Notes: generated by a model not told the origin, from the sequence alone. A stretch of 64,000 bases of DNA from Saksenaea vasiformis B4078 (GCA_000697055.1 JNDT01002336.1:1-64000); one strand, 5' to 3'. Counted from the stretch's first letter, positions 11,578 through 24,660 are shown. Numbers and translations: made by a program.

Positions 11578-12877
11578 ATGGCATTTCCATTTACGGCCGC
11601 TAGTGAACCATTGCAGGACGGTCTTGACGGTGATTCTGCAGGATCTTCGCCTTCGCCACCATCAGAGGAGAGTGGAGACATCCAGGCACTTATGCGATCA
11701 TTTCTTAAAGAACATACAGCTTACGATGTACTACCTGTAAGCTACAGGCTTATTGTATTTGATACGCATATGCTTGTTAAAAAGGCACTTGCGGCGCTTG
11801 TACAGAATGGTATGCACTCGTAGCGCTACAAAAGCTTTCCTGATATTGAATGGGTGACATTAGGTATTGTCTCGGCACCTTTATGGGACAGTGAAACGCA
11901 GAGTTTCGCGGGCATGTTAACGGTGTCTGATTTTATCAACCTTATTCAGTACTATTATACCCATGCATCAGTGGAGGAGGCCCTAGGGGAAATCGAAAGA
12001 TTTGAAATATCCCATTTGCGAGATATAGAGAAACGCGTGCGTTCACTTTCACCGCAGCTTGTATCAATGGATCCCATGTCAACTCTTTACGATGCATGTC
12101 GTCTTCTTGCAGAAAGTCGAGCACATCGCGTACCCCTTCTAGACCGCGACCCTCACACAAACACGGATATGATCGTCAGTGTCCTGACTCAGTACCGCAT
12201 CCTGAAGTTTATAGCCGTCAATGTGAGCATGACTGATTATTTTTATTTCATATACACGTACAATTTGACCGATTGCGTTGACAGTTCAAAAACGCGCGGG
12301 CTTTGAGGCAGCCTCTATCCGAACTAAAAATTGGTACATACAAAGACATTGCCACTGCAACCATGTCGACACCGGTCATTCAAGTCATTAATCGATTTGT
12401 TGACCATGGAATCAGTGCCGTGCCAATCATTGATGAAAATGGTAAGTAAGAAACAACTTCATCCAATCTTACCTTGACATTCTCTTCGCAGGCGTTGTCC
12501 TGAATGTATACGAAACTGTCGATGTTATGGTAGGGCAAGCTCCTTTTTCGTACAATTCTTTGTTAATACGCATATGTAGAGCATAGCAAGGGCTGGAAAA
12601 TATAATGAATTGGACATTCCGGTTGGAGAAGCGCTGGAAGCCCGACCAAAGGTAATGGGATACGGCAGTCCATATCAGTTTGTCAACTATTGTTTGCCTT
12701 TTCTAGAATTATCCTGGTGTCCATACTTGTACTCTTAACGACACCCTTCATTCTATCTTCCGTACAATCCGAAAACAGCGTGTTTATCGGTTAATCGTTG
12801 TTGATCAGGACAACAAACTGATCGGCATCGTCAGTCTGTCTAACATCCTAGGTTATTTAGTGGGCTACAGCGGTTAA
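11578..12877 (+). CDS. SNF4: AMPK gamma subunit SNF4, six exons
   Basis: Regulatory gamma subunit of the SNF1/AMPK energy-sensing kinase complex; its CBS pairs bind adenine nucleotides. Exons 11578-11809, 11864-12222, 12285-12441, 12492-12529, 12580-12651 and 12707-12877 sum to 342 residues in one frame. The first join rebuilds LVQNGIVSAPLWDS, the first CBS signature, which an in-frame stop in the unspliced reading would break. Four CBS repeats follow: GMLTVSDFINLI ends CBS1, SRAHRVPLLD lies in CBS2, HGISAVPIIDENG in CBS3, and VYRLIVVDQDNKLIGIVSLS in CBS4. The N-terminus carries a ~35-residue Ser/Pro-rich leader before the conserved core, a normal fungal variation. It is convergent with the repeat protein at 13388. 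Confidence 0.96.
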
Positions 12878-13387
12878 CGGACTTTTTTGTACATCTCATC
12901 CTAGTGAATTATTCTATCCTTTAAAATTGTAAATGTTTTGCATATTCACAAAGCCATAAAACTTTATTCATCCTGCATCTATCCTAAAAACCGAAGGGTC
13001 AAACATTTGGCCCGAAGCCATGGTCCATCCAAACACATATACCATGCCTTTAAGTATAGTAAAATCATCATCGTTTTCAGCACGTATGTTACCGATAGGA
13101 TATCTAGATCTACAACGAGTAGACTATATGAAACTGGAGTAAATCAGCTGGAAAGGACATTTGACTTGCTACAGGACGAATCGCTGCTCATAATTTCTAT
13201 TACTCCTACATTGACAGTAGGTGTTGAATCTTGCTTTTTTTTTTATTGAACTACCCCGTACTCTCTTATCAAAATCTAAGGGGCCGGGTCTATTTTTGAC
13301 TGTACAGTGGATCTGCAGTTCATTATGCAGACAACCTTGTGGTATTAATATTAACATACGTGAGGAAGGAAGAACAAAATATCTGGC
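12878..13387. other. Intergenic region between convergent 3' ends
   Basis: Both flanking genes end towards this stretch, so it should hold two polyadenylation regions. A 103-codon plus-strand frame at 12938-13249 has no recognisable family. Nothing else was identified. Confidence 0.45.
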
Positions 13388-15648
13388 TTAGCTTCCCAAT
13401 AACAATCTTGATAGTTTTTCGATTACTCTGCTGGTATATGATTTTGTAGTGACGGATTCTTGCGCTGCTTGTACAGGGGGAGATGGCTCTGAGGCATACT
13501 CGCTTTCGTCTGAAGTTTGCTCGTCGATATCCATGTCGAGCTCTCGGTTCAGTTCATGCGATGTTCTCGGGTTTGCATATGCTATATCCTCCGATTTTGA
13601 GATCAGAGGCGTCTGGCTGTTTTGATAACCGTGTATATCCTCTGAATTAGGCTGTGAAACTGGAGTTATCTCCGCAGTGGTACTGGAATCATCGGTATCT
13701 TTCACTGTACACGTATCGTCTTGATGCTCGTGAGTGGTTTCGTTGGATGGTGTTGCTTCCTCCACGTCGCCAGCATAATGCGGATTTTCTGCTGGAGGTG
13801 GATTGGCTTGAAGATTCTGATCACTTTCTTGAGGCTTCGCTGTATCTAATGTGAAACACGGTTGATTTACATCTTCCACTGGATATCGACTATCTCGTGA
13901 ATCGTACGTCTCTGTATTAGGCGGGGATACGTCTGCTGGCGTACAGGATTGGTTCGCATCTTCCACCAGACATAAATCGTCTTGCACATCTCGCGTATCA
14001 TCCTTAGAAGATGCTGTGTCTACAGTCGTGTTGAGGTTATTTATATCTCCCGCTAAATGTAGGTTGTCTCGGTCATCTCTCATCTCATGCTTCGGTGAGG
14101 TTATGTGCGCAATGGTGGAGATATTATCTGTATCTTCCGCTAGGTGTATGTCGTCTCGCCCATCTTGCGTAACATCCTTAGGAGAGGTTATGTGCACAGT
14201 AGCGTTGAGGTTGTCTACATCTTGCGCCAGGTGCAAACCCTGTATATCCTTCATAGGTAATATAGTATCTACTGTAGTACTAGGCGGAGCTCTATCTTCT
14301 GCTGTATATGTGTTCCCTGGAGAATTATCTATATATTCTCCGTGTGTCGTCGTCTCTGTCATGGTACTAGAATAAGTCGCGTCTTCCATCGTAACCTGAT
14401 GATCCTGAAGATTGTTGGCGCTTTCTTGAACTAGCCATAGAGGTGAGTTCACATTTGACATAGTAAGAGAATAATCCATTGCACTGCAAAATCAAAACAG
14501 ACATAAGTATCCCCCAGCGTTTTTTCTCAAACTGTATCTTACGACTCGGTCTCGAAATTTTGCTGTTGCTGATCGTCTTGGAGCAGATTAGTCCACATGG
14601 TCGGATAGCCCATATTATGTGCTACCGTGTCCATATCAACATCGGGAGAAATGCCACTGGTGTCAAATGAATCTTCCATCGAATCAACCGATTCGCATTC
14701 CAAGAGGCTCGGTTGCGGCAGAACTTTATGGTGACTGAGATCCAGGTCAGTGTCCGGAGGTTGAACTAATCTGCTCAACTTTTCAGCGATTGCATTTGGC
14801 TGTCGACGCCGACGCCTGCTCGCTACCCCTTCGGATTTTCCGAGTTTAACTGGCAGGATTTCTTCTCGTGAACTTATTTCCCGAATCGGCGAAAGAACTT
14901 TCGTGGGTTGAAATGTTTCACTAGCATCTTCATCGATCGGTTTGGTCATAACTGTATCCCATCCGGTACTTGTAGGAATGATCGTATTGTGGAGCCAGAG
15001 TTTTCGCCGCTTTGTTTTCACGTTTTCTTCCTCACCTGCTCCATTTGCAGAGGCGATTTCTCCGCATCGTAAAAGTTGATATTGTCTACGTTTCGTGGTG
15101 CTACGCAGCGTGTATCTTCGGGGTTGGTTATCCATCACAGCGGAGGAACTGCTATTTTGAATGAAATGACCATGGTCTTGTGTTGATAAAGGATCTCGAT
15201 CAGTTTTTGACGATTCGTCTTCCTGAATCATGGACGTGTCATTCACTGGAATACTACAAGGTACGGGTGTCTGTGGTGGTGAATCATATGCTGCGGGTGG
15301 ATTTCGAGCGGCACGCAATAGGCGCGCAATAAACCTCTGTGTGCGTGGGGTATTGAGGGTCAAGGTGGTATCAACTGATCGACTTAATGTCCATGCCGAA
15401 ACCCGTTCACTAGAGGTCTGGGTGTCCGTTAACGCGTCGTATATTGCCATGGAGTCCGGTTGGTCATCGATAGAAGGGTATACACCTTCTGCGCAAGGCA
15501 ACTGCAGATCATGCGTTTGTACTTGGGTTTGTCCCGAGTGCTCGTTTCGTTCATTGCCCGTTCCTGATGACTCTATAGCACCGAGGGAGCCTATAGAAAT
15601 GTTTCCGGGCACGTCGGTATCTCTCCTTGGTCTCTCCGTAATATCCAT
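13388..15648 (-). CDS. Unknown acidic protein with 29-residue tandem repeats
   Basis: Two long frames on the minus strand join through one intron near 14542-14484: the donor follows FETES and the acceptor precedes AMDYSLTM. Together they give a 733-residue protein. The start is the ATG at 15648; codons upstream are open but have no ATG. The N-terminal half is Ser/Thr-rich with basic patches (RRYTLRSTTKRR, SRRRRRQPN) that look like nuclear-localisation signals. The second exon holds at least six consecutive units of exactly 29 residues (DNA 14236-13715) with the pattern [LI]HLAxDxxNLxTTVxxTSPK and acidic spacers. A short motif occurs twice: EKLSRLVQPP in exon 1 and EKLSRLLLGS at the very C-terminus. 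No known enzyme domain was recognised; function unknown. Confidence 0.75.
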
Positions 15649-16848
15649 AACTACCACGGTAAAAGAATATTTGGGGGAGGAAAGGAACTGTGCCCTTGTG
15701 GGGGGATCTGCGGAACAACCGAACAAGCGAACTGACGCATTACAGTTTTTAAAACTTGAGCTGCCGGCCGGTCCGCACAAACGGAGATTTTTTACACCAT
15801 CTCCAGGTCAAACTAACCAACCAATCAGAGCAAAAGTAAGTATGTGCTGCACCAAATAGTCGAGATCCTGTATGGTGTTGCCTATCGGCAACGCGCTGCT
15901 TGTCGAGGGAGAACGGTTTACGCTATTTCAAATGTGTTTATGGTATCATGAAAAGCCGACTCTCTGTGGAAAGTCTTCCCAGCGGACACAAAATTTATAC
16001 AAGCAACTCTGATATGCTTCGATAAATGAAATCTATCCCAAAGAGTAACCCCGCACACTGAGGCAGATGGGCAGGGAGGAAGTGACCTTCGGAATCAAGA
16101 AGCAGCCAATAACCGATACGATCTGCAGGCAACTTGAAGAGTAGTAACATATCACGGACTACAGCAAATACAAATGACCCTGTGCGTGATGCATCTATCC
16201 AAAACTTGTATGCGCAGCCAAGATTGTTCTAGACAGAGATGACGCAGCCTAAAAGTAGTTAACGCAGACTGTCAGCGTATAGGACCGAAGACAAAGAAAT
16301 GGACCAGTCTTTGTTTTAAATATTCGCTAAACTTCTGTAAAACAACTTCTGTGTCAGATCGTCTTCGGTACAAGCGCAGCATATAATAATATAACATGGA
16401 AGCCTATATTAGCGCAGGAATGGAGTGCTTCCTAATGCAAATTTCATTTGGTGCCAACGCCAACTAATTTCGAGCTGACGCAGTATTCTATCCATTTCAT
16501 AAGGTATGCCTCTTGAAAAAAAATTTTTTTTACCAACTGCAAAGATATTTGGATGGAACAAGATAATTCGTGTAAAATATAAATAGCTGCTGCAGAACAT
16601 TAGAAGTGTTATAGTGCACAGCTTTGATCCCATTTAGAAATAACTTTATAGACAATGTAGATGCAATTGACGGAAGATTATATCCAAAAATATGGTTTCG
16701 TTCTTGCAGAGTTTTGAAAAGGTCAATTACTGTAAGATGAGTTCACAGAAAATGTATTCGTATCTAAGGTATCTGCTTCTCAAAAACAAAATCCTCCCTT
16801 TCAATCGTATGTCGCCTTGTAGTGGATCGCGGTTTCGTACAATTGACA
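15649..16848. other. Intergenic region with diverged repeat copy
   Basis: This holds the promoter of the repeat protein (15649-15900), a diverged dispersed-repeat copy (about 15970-16310) with its 3' module near 16430-16495, and the 3' flank of BZZ1. No gene was seen. Confidence 0.5.
15970..16495 (+). repeat. Dispersed repeat, diverged copy (A5+B4)
   Basis: In the same order as the 10.3-kb copy it has GCGGACACAAAATTTAT (against GTGGACGCAAAATTTAT), GATCTGCAGGCAACTTGAAG (against GGTCTGCAGAGGACTTGAAG), GCCAAGATTGTTCTAGACAG (against GCCAAGACGATTCGGGACAG) and a GACCGAAG box. The 3' module follows, with TTTGGTGCCAACGCCAACTA then TTTCGAGCTGACGCAG. Strong divergence suggests an old insertion. Confidence 0.5.
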
Positions 16849-19570
16849 TTAGTTTGTACCATAAGTATCCGGACCGACGTAATTTGCAGGGAAGACACCC
16901 GTTTGCCCATTTAGGACGCCTAATAGTTCATTAGAATCAGCATCAATATTACAATCGGTTTAGCTTTGCAGTACTCACCTTCCCACCAACCACTGTCATC
17001 CTTTTTCGTTACAAGGATCCTATCACCTTCTCGGATATTTAGCTCTTCGCTATTGACAGCTTCGAAACTATAAATTGCGACAGCGTATTCAGGTGATAAG
17101 GGAGTAGGTTCACCAGGAGCTTCAAATTCACTTGGCGGATGTGGCTCTGCATCGACAGGGGTCGAGGATTGATTGATGTCTTCAGAAGGAATATCAAGAC
17201 TAATATACGTGGCAGGAACCAACCCTGTTTGGTGGTTGTGGTTCAAGGCCTAGCAACCGGAATGAATGTAAATTCATACGGCTATCTCTTAAAATACATC
17301 TACCTTGACCCATCCAGATCCATCTAATAGAGTCATAAATCAGTTAAAGCGGGATGCATGGCTTAGTTCACATACCATCTTGTTCTATCAAGGTAAGATA
17401 CTCTCCCTCAGTAATAGCTAGTTCGTCTGGTCTCTGCGCATCGTAACTGTATATAGCAATTGCAAGACACGAAGGAGCTTCTTGTGGTTCTGCCGTCGTC
17501 ACAAGAGGCTGCTCTTCTACTTCAGGGACCGAATAAACTTTACTGCTAGAGCTACTGCGTTCGCGGACTTTGAGAGTTGGCTTTTCTATTGATGATAGTG
17601 ACAGACTTGGCGACGGCTGTCGGTTGATCTTTCCCTTTGTTCGCGAACAATTAAGTGCCACTTTCATCTCACATTTTGCATGACAATTAAATCCACATTC
17701 TAAATACAAAACATTTAGTCACACACAGCGCACTAGGAGAAACTTCAAATGCCAATACGAACGTTTACATGTAAAACCCTTATTCGATAAACCCCATATG
17801 GTGTTACCACAATAGTCACATGTCGTAGGCATTGTAAAAGATGATGGCTTAAACTCATGGTTTTGAGCCTTTAATCCTTCATCTATTTGTTTCTCAAATC
17901 AGTATCCGCTTTGTACTCTCTATTCAGATGGTATCTTTACCTCCTATACTTTGGATAATGATATCAATTTCGCTCTTTACTCGAACTTTTTGCGTCGATA
18001 ACAACGTGATTTGCCGAGTAACGTTTAACAGGCGCTGATGCACAATAAGCTTTCCAGTTGTGATCGCGCGATAGCTGGTCTTACCTCTTTCAGACGGTCA
18101 TATTCTGCCGAAGTCTTGTCTCCTATGGATTGAACAGCAGATTCAAGTTCCACGATTTCTTTTGACCGGGACGATAATTCGTCACCCAGCTGATCGAGTT
18201 GCTTTCGGTCTTTGTTAAGCTTGTTATTTAAAAAGATGACAGATAGTTCGTTTATAAACAAGGTGTCATCCTAGACGCACATTGTTTCCCTGCTTAGCGC
18301 GTTCACTGTAAGTCCAACTGTAACTCTTACCCTATCAATAATGGTTTCTGCGGCATTAACTCCACCGTTCCAAGGTAGAAATGCGAATTGGTAATTAGGA
18401 GGCTCCTCGCTAGTTTGATTAGATCCCAAGGTCTCACGGATAAACACATTGGCATCGATATCAGGGTCCATTCTCTTGACAGTATCAGAAGCTCTTTCAT
18501 AATGCTTCTGCACAGATGCTAAAGTGCGAATCTCGAGGTCAACGTACTTGAGCAGTGCATTCTGCAAAGTCAAGATACGAGAACTGTCTAATTCTTGCAG
18601 TTGCTGGAAACAAGTAAATCGGATTTTGACTCATATCCATCAATTGGCTTACATCAGCTAATGTTGGAAGGTCTTCTTCATAATATTTTGTCCGTTCTGC
18701 ATTGGCTACTCCAAGCGAAAGAAGGTACAAGTTCTGGAATCATCGATATTTATGTTGTCAATGTTACTGTGTCATGCTGTTCGTGTATCTCTTGCCTTGC
18801 TATTATTGCGCTCCAGCACTGCTTGTTCCAGCTGCTTTTGGTACTAATATACGTGTCACTTTAATCCCAGGCATACTCTAAGCATGTAGCTACGTACTTT
18901 TTCGTGGTCGCCAGTACCTTTACCTAATTTTGCCTTGATATTCTCCGCTTCAGCGCAATTATCATCGTACGTTTGTTTCGCTTTATCCTTGTCAGCGTAG
19001 GTTCTGTCTCTCTCAGCTTTCAACTTTTGGTAAAATGCGATATGCTGGAGAGCTGTAAGATCCAGAGAAATAGGAAGCAAATCAGCAGTACCTTCTTTCT
19101 AGCTTCCTCTTTTCTAGACGCTGTGGTCTTGAGCGTTTCTGCTATGGAGGTATTAAGCTCTTCCACAAGATGATAACGGCTTCGTGCTATTGCTTCTGTC
19201 TGTGCGACAAGATTCGACCAAGTTGCCAACGTGGTGCTGGGTAATAAAAAAGGAACGTTACTTAAAGGAAGCTAAAATGACCAGCTGATTTACCTTTCAG
19301 TTTCACTCCAATTATCGGCATCTGTCGACGCTTCATTTGACGAAGGTTTTGTGTTTGATTTGTACTTTTTCGCTAGATTCTCTAGTTTCTGCGCGTACTC
19401 GCGTTCAATGCTGGCTCGGTCTCTCACAAAACTCCGGTACTGCTGTAGAGATTGCACCCCATTTCCTACATATTCAAGGATGGACGGCACTCGATCCTAT
19501 ATTTCAGTCAGGTAACGTTTACATGAAAATTGAGTGAGATCTTTACCTTCAAATCCGTTCCAAACGTCAT
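16849..19570 (-). CDS. BZZ1: F-BAR / C1 / SH3-SH3 protein BZZ1
   Basis: Membrane-bending adaptor that recruits the WASP/Arp2-3 actin machinery at endocytic sites. The start ATG at 19570-19568 opens MTFGTDLK, and the next exon reads DRVPSILEYVGNGVQSL, the usual F-BAR beginning; further helical exons (for example RYHLVEELNTSIAETLK) complete the coiled-coil. A C1-type zinc region follows, with a CX2C pair (CDYCGNTIWG) and CGFNCHAKCEMKVALNC. The C-terminal half has two SH3 domains: LAIAIYSYDAQRPDELAITE and AVAIYSFEAVNSEELNIREG. The last exon, after an intron at about 16979-16921, gives VFPANYVGP and the stop at 16851-16849. The domain order matches yeast Bzz1. Around ten short introns are present; not all borders were resolved. 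Confidence 0.92.
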
Positions 19571-19887
19571 TGCAGAGCGGTTTTACTGGGCTAATGTCAG
19601 GTCAAAGTCTGACCTTTGTTCCGGCAGCCAAGTTAATTTCCAGCTGCGTGTGACTCAAGCAGGCGAGCTTCATATCCTGTCTGGGGATGGTAGCAGAAAA
19701 AAAATCCTTTTGGGAACAAAATGATTCTATTAGCTATTATTTATGCAATTGAAACGTTCTATGGATAACCTCTGCACGATCCACGGTAAAAATGATGTTA
19801 TCCACTTAATTTATGCATTTAGATTGAATACGCTTAACTATTGTAATAGCAAACGAACTTCTCACTATATATCCATCGATTCCTCCA

Positions 19888-20815
19888 TTACTGTCTTCGC
19901 TGTTGTCCTTGCTGTTGTGGCTCAGGTGGTGGATTTGCAGAAGAAATGAGCATAATTACTCCTCCCAAGATCAAGTACCTAGCGATTGGTGAGACATCTT
20001 GTAAATCATTCTATTATGTTACCAATATTTCTGGAAAAAAGTCTTCTCGGGTTCCTCTTCAATTAAGTCTCCCTCTTCCGCTTCACGTCTGGTAGCAGGT
20101 CGTCTCTGCTGCTGTGGTTTGCCATTGATCTGTCCTAGGATTACCCTTACAGACTTATGTGAATATAGAATAAATCGCCTCGGCTATTTTCCTACTTTGG
20201 TCCTTCCACCGGTTTTGTTACGGTGATACTGGTCGAAAACGGTTTAGCTTTTACTGGTAGCTTTTTCATAGGAAGAAAGATTTGTAAAAAAAAAAAAAGG
20301 CAGATACAAAAGGTATTACTGTTTACCTCGGTTTGATCCGTGCATCCAGCTCCATCTGCGAAATAGTCAATGTGATATACGTTGCTCACATCATCCAGAT
20401 GCAATTTGAATTCATCTTTCCATCCGCTCGCGAGGAGGTGACACTGTCAATCCTGACCGTTAGGAGCAATTGACGCCATAGTATCACTTACGTATTTCAC
20501 AGATGAATGCATAATTTTACCGCTGCGTTCATCCTTCACTTTGACTTGGTACAATTCGTTCGGATCGTTTACTTCAAATTCTTCGTTGTGAGTGGCCACA
20601 TAAGTTGGCTCTTGTTCCAAGTTAATGATCTCCCCTCGTTTCAAAAAATGATCTCCTCGTTTGTGGTAAACTAATAGCTGAAAGATACGTCGATTCAGTT
20701 TAAATAGGGATTACACCGGGTCTGTAACCTTTTCCTGCGCCAGCGCACAGCTGCTTAAGGAAAGCAGAATAAGACACAGAATGGGCGATACCCCAAACAA
20801 AGATGAACGCAGCAT
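19888..20815 (-). CDS. EMC10: ER membrane complex subunit 10 (EMC10)
   Basis: Lumenal/anchored subunit of the ER membrane protein complex, which inserts tail-anchored and multipass proteins. The ATG at 20815 opens a signal peptide (MLRSSLFGVSPILCLILLSS) ending ALAQ. The next exons read LLVYHKRGDHFLKRGEIINL and the NDPNELYQVKVKDERSGKI beta-strand region. An exon with HLLASGWKDEFKLHLDDVSN carries the conserved lumenal strand, with a Cys in DGAGCTDQ. The C-terminal exons give EKTFFQKYW followed by YLILGGVIMLISSA, the EMC10 transmembrane signature, then a Gln/Pro tail. About six exons, with introns of 39-60 nt. The match of FF-KYW plus the short hydrophobic helix makes this call fairly specific. 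Confidence 0.85.
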
Positions 20816-22471
20816 GCTGTAGCATTTATAGAATGATCAGGAACACGCAGAAAAAAAACAGAATAAGCGCATGTACCTTGTAAGTTACTGATTGATCGAG
20901 CAGTCGCGAAAGGCTACCTCATTATAAACATAAAGGGATGAGGAGATGCATAAAATGGACTCGTCACCTTTTTACCTCAGTTATAAGGTATAAAAACACT
21001 TACAACGGAAGAAGAGAACAAGCAAAAGCTCTACAAAGGTATCACACCGTTACAACAACTGTCGTGTGTCGCAACTTCAGTGGGTGACTTGTGCTCGAAC
21101 CGTACGTGCGGAGTAAAAAAGCTAATAATGAGATCAATAATGGATCTTCGCTCCTTCATGAAGCGACCAAACTGCGGTGAAAAGATAACACAGGTTACAT
21201 CACTACGATTCCTATATCCAGCGATATTACTGAGAGAGAGATAATAAAAGCACATAGCCTCTGCTAGACTGTTGTCTACCGCTATGAAGACCCTGGCAGT
21301 AACAGCTTTTAGCTGGGAAGCTTTTTCATTAATAACTAGATCATCACAATCGAAAAATTGAGTTATTATTACATACGGTGCATGGTATCGTTAAAGTCAT
21401 ACGGTCACGGATTCAGCACAAGGCTCAGACATCCTCCCCAATTGTACCACTGTAAACTAGGATCACCTGGACTTCATACATTAAGGAAACCTTTGAGAAA
21501 GGGAATGCTGCATTTTCCCACAGGTACTAAAACCAATGGGATAAAGGCACGTACATTTGCGGTTTAAGAAATTCTGAAATGCTTATCTCACCTAAGCATC
21601 ACCGATTCCTCATTCGCGCTCAACGCGTGATCCTCGGCTCCGCACCGTTTGCATTACTTCTCACCTACTCAGAAGCGTCTATCGACCGGAGTCGAATATT
21701 CAAAACGTGGTTCTTGGTCATTATATGCTCCCCCAGTATTTTCACTCTCGCCTTTCAACAATGTTTTTCCTATCCCCTTTCCCTAGGCTGCGCCCACACA
21801 GCCATACATCGAGTCGACCTTACCTATACTCAGCGCTCAATTATTTCAACCATCAAGACAGTAGACGGGTAGTTGAAAAATATGGGATCAATGACACACC
21901 CGTCGTACTCTATCCATCGGTTAGCCTTTAGTCCCTTTGAGTTTTACTCAATTCCGCCATTTTGGTGCGAATACTTCTTACTACAGCGATGTTGCAAGAA
22001 ATGACATCAGGCATTGACATAGCAAACTGACATGGCAGCTCCTACCTCAGGAAACTGTTAATCCGTCCCAAATATACCAAATCTAGCAGAACTTCCGTAA
22101 CAGACTTGCTATGACTTCCACTCTGCCACTGCTACAACGAAAAGGATACGCACTGAACGCACTCTTCACCTCTGCTTTTCAGATCGGACAGCTCCCCAGC
22201 CAGCAGAACCGCAGCCCAAAGACAATGGTGCTGAAAGATAATTTCCACTTGATGATTATTGTCGTATTCTACCTACAGAATAGGTATGTCATATCAAGAC
22301 GTCTGCGGATAAACATCAAAGACGAGAAATCGGATAATATATATCATTTTACGTTCGAGCCGAATGAAGTTTGAGCAAGGAAGGGATGAGCCTTTCCGCG
22401 GGAGAGCTGATCCGTATTACGTTGGTCCAACCAATAGTTCACGCCTGGATGATCAGGTGTTTTGCATCGAG

Positions 22472-22660
22472 GTGGTCCAATGATTATTTGCCAGTACCCT
22501 ACCAGAAGCAGTAAAAATGTCTCGAGATAAGGAAAATGTTCCATTGAAGTCAGAGCTTTTTCTTTGCGTGAAGTAGTTCATTGATGGTTTTCCAGTATTC
22601 TTTCAGATGCAGTAAAAATCTCCACAAATCTGATCAAGTTTCGTTCGATTACATCAAGCA
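22472..22660. repeat. Tandem duplication, ~101-bp period
   Basis: 22472-22557 and 22573-22660 align with frequent mismatches: GTGGTCCAATGATTATTTGC against GTAGTTCATTGATGGTTTTC, then CCAGTACCCTACCAGAAG against CCAGTATTCTTTCAGATG, then GCAGTAAAAAT in both. On the minus strand both copies read IFTAS-x-R-x-L-x-N-x-H, so the duplicated unit may once have been coding. Confidence 0.55.
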
Positions 22661-23204
22661 ATGCCTCGTATTCCTTTTTCCTTTTCCTTGAAGGAAGAGA
22701 GCTTACATCATTGCTTAGCAGATTCAACTGCAGAGTATCTAATTGAGCCAGAAGGATAAAATAAATAATACCGAGCTTGAGTTAGAACTTCTATATCATC
22801 ATTTCCATGTTATCTCTGGAGAAAATAATCCATAAAGTAAAATATTTTAGATCTACTTAGTGACTGTAGGATAACGTCATGGAAAATATATCAATTCGAA
22901 CGTTGGATGACTTTATTCTCTGCTACTTTCCCTGAAATGACGCTGCTATAATGCGACCAACCATCCCGCAGCAAGAATTCACGATACGCCAACCAAAAGA
23001 GCTCGCACAGAAAGGGCAAAGGCCGACGGTCCAACCTCATTGGAATATCTGAGAAACAGCTTTGAGGAAAGGCTAGTGCAAGTATTGGCTGGAACATCAA
23101 ACAGCCCACGCAATGAATTACGCATCCTATCTTTGATGTATTCTTGTTAGCATGGAAAGCAATACCCGTATATTCGTTTTCTTTTCAGTGAAAGATTGGT
23201 TCTT

Positions 23205-23260
23205 TCTGGGCGCAAAATTTATCTTAGTGCAGCGTAAAATGTATTTCAATAAACAGTGTA
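23205..23260 (+). repeat. Dispersed repeat, short fragment (copy A6)
   Basis: GGGCGCAAAATTTATCTTAG followed by TGCAGCGTAAAATG matches the TGGACGCAAAATTTATTCGAG and CAGCATAAAGAATACC block of the 10.3-kb copy. Only this conserved core is recognisable here. Confidence 0.4.
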
Positions 23261-24660
23261 TACGATTATGCGAAGTATAACCAGAACAATCGTTTCGGGA
23301 ATGCAAAGTCGAAAGATTTATAGCATCCAGCTTAGAGGGGGAATCGTGGCTAACGTGAGGTACCCAGACATGTATTTTCGGAAGCAGGTAGTTACACTTC
23401 TCTACAAAAACCGTAGATGATTAGCCCATGAGTAGGTTCTCTCGCCTCAACAAGCTGCATGATCAGCTAGAATTTGAAGAATTTCCACGTGTAGTAACCG
23501 TTGGAGGCAAACTTCTGGGTTACACCTTTGAGCGGCGTTTGTTCCAAGGAATCTGCAGAAGCGCAATCCTCTGGGCTTTGTCAAGTGATCTATTTTAATT
23601 ACTTTTTTTAAACTTATCGCAGAGAACACAGACATATTTATCATAGGGGTTCAGTACTCTGTAGTATCAGTTTCAATTACAATGTTTGCAATGGCAAAAA
23701 GACTATGCGTGTAGAGAATATAGAGTAGACTTGCCGATTCTACTATTAAAACTACGTCTATGCAACGTTATGACGTAAGTATGCATAGAAAAATCCGCGT
23801 TCTCCTTGGTTGGACCCTGAAAAACGACACACAGGGCAATCTTCCCTTTCGATATTTTGCATATCACAATAGTCGATGCTATTTTTGATCTCACAACACG
23901 TATTATTGCCTTCTCGAGACAAAAAATACGCTGCAGGAGAAGTAGTTCAATGTTTTCTTGATAGTATGACAACGGCTTGGCTCGTTGAAGTTCCCACGTT
24001 CCTCAAAATGCATTCGCACTACAGCGGTAAGTCGATTCATTGGTTGCAATGAATGTGCCGTTCTCACCTTGTACAATACAAAATCAGAAGTAACCGTGTA
24101 GAAAATATAACATTTGTCCCACATACACTGTGTGCCATTGCAATAATGCTCTTAAGCCCATGGATGTGCAATAGAACATAACAGTTAAGCTGAGTCTTTG
24201 TTCATCTCCGCTCCAAAAGGAGCTTCTTCACCGAAAGCAATAAAACGATTTGCTGTTGTCTCGGTGGCTTACGGACAATCGGAAATTCGCGAGTTTGATC
24301 TGATAACCCGTATCCGTACTCAGCTCGCTGGCGCAAGTAATGGTAAACGATGCGATAAAATAGATCAACGATTATAACGGTTTTTGTGGACGTCATGATA
24401 ATGTATGTTGGATGAAATAATGTGGTTGTGCGAAAATGAGAGTATGTGCATCAGAGCATGTAGTGTTAAGTTTTCTAATCTTCTGGAGCATCCTGATACG
24501 GTAGCACTAACACTTCCATGCCGGTAATTCCGCTTCTAAGATGTTTATTCCCATGGTGCGATTGAAACGATTTGCAGTACTGTGAGTGGTTGCGTTAGCG
24601 GAACGTTCCTGAACGGAAATTTAAACTGAGTCTCCCTCGTGCTCAGGAAAATAGGGTTTT

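Noticed and set aside
13654..14375. Plus-strand frames opposite the 29-residue repeats
   Set aside because: They are antisense images of the repeat units; the repeated pattern explains their open length.
15230..15859. 209-codon plus-strand open frame
   Set aside because: It lies fully opposite the 5' exon of the minus-strand repeat protein and its composition mirrors that exon. No domain, start context or splice partner supports it.
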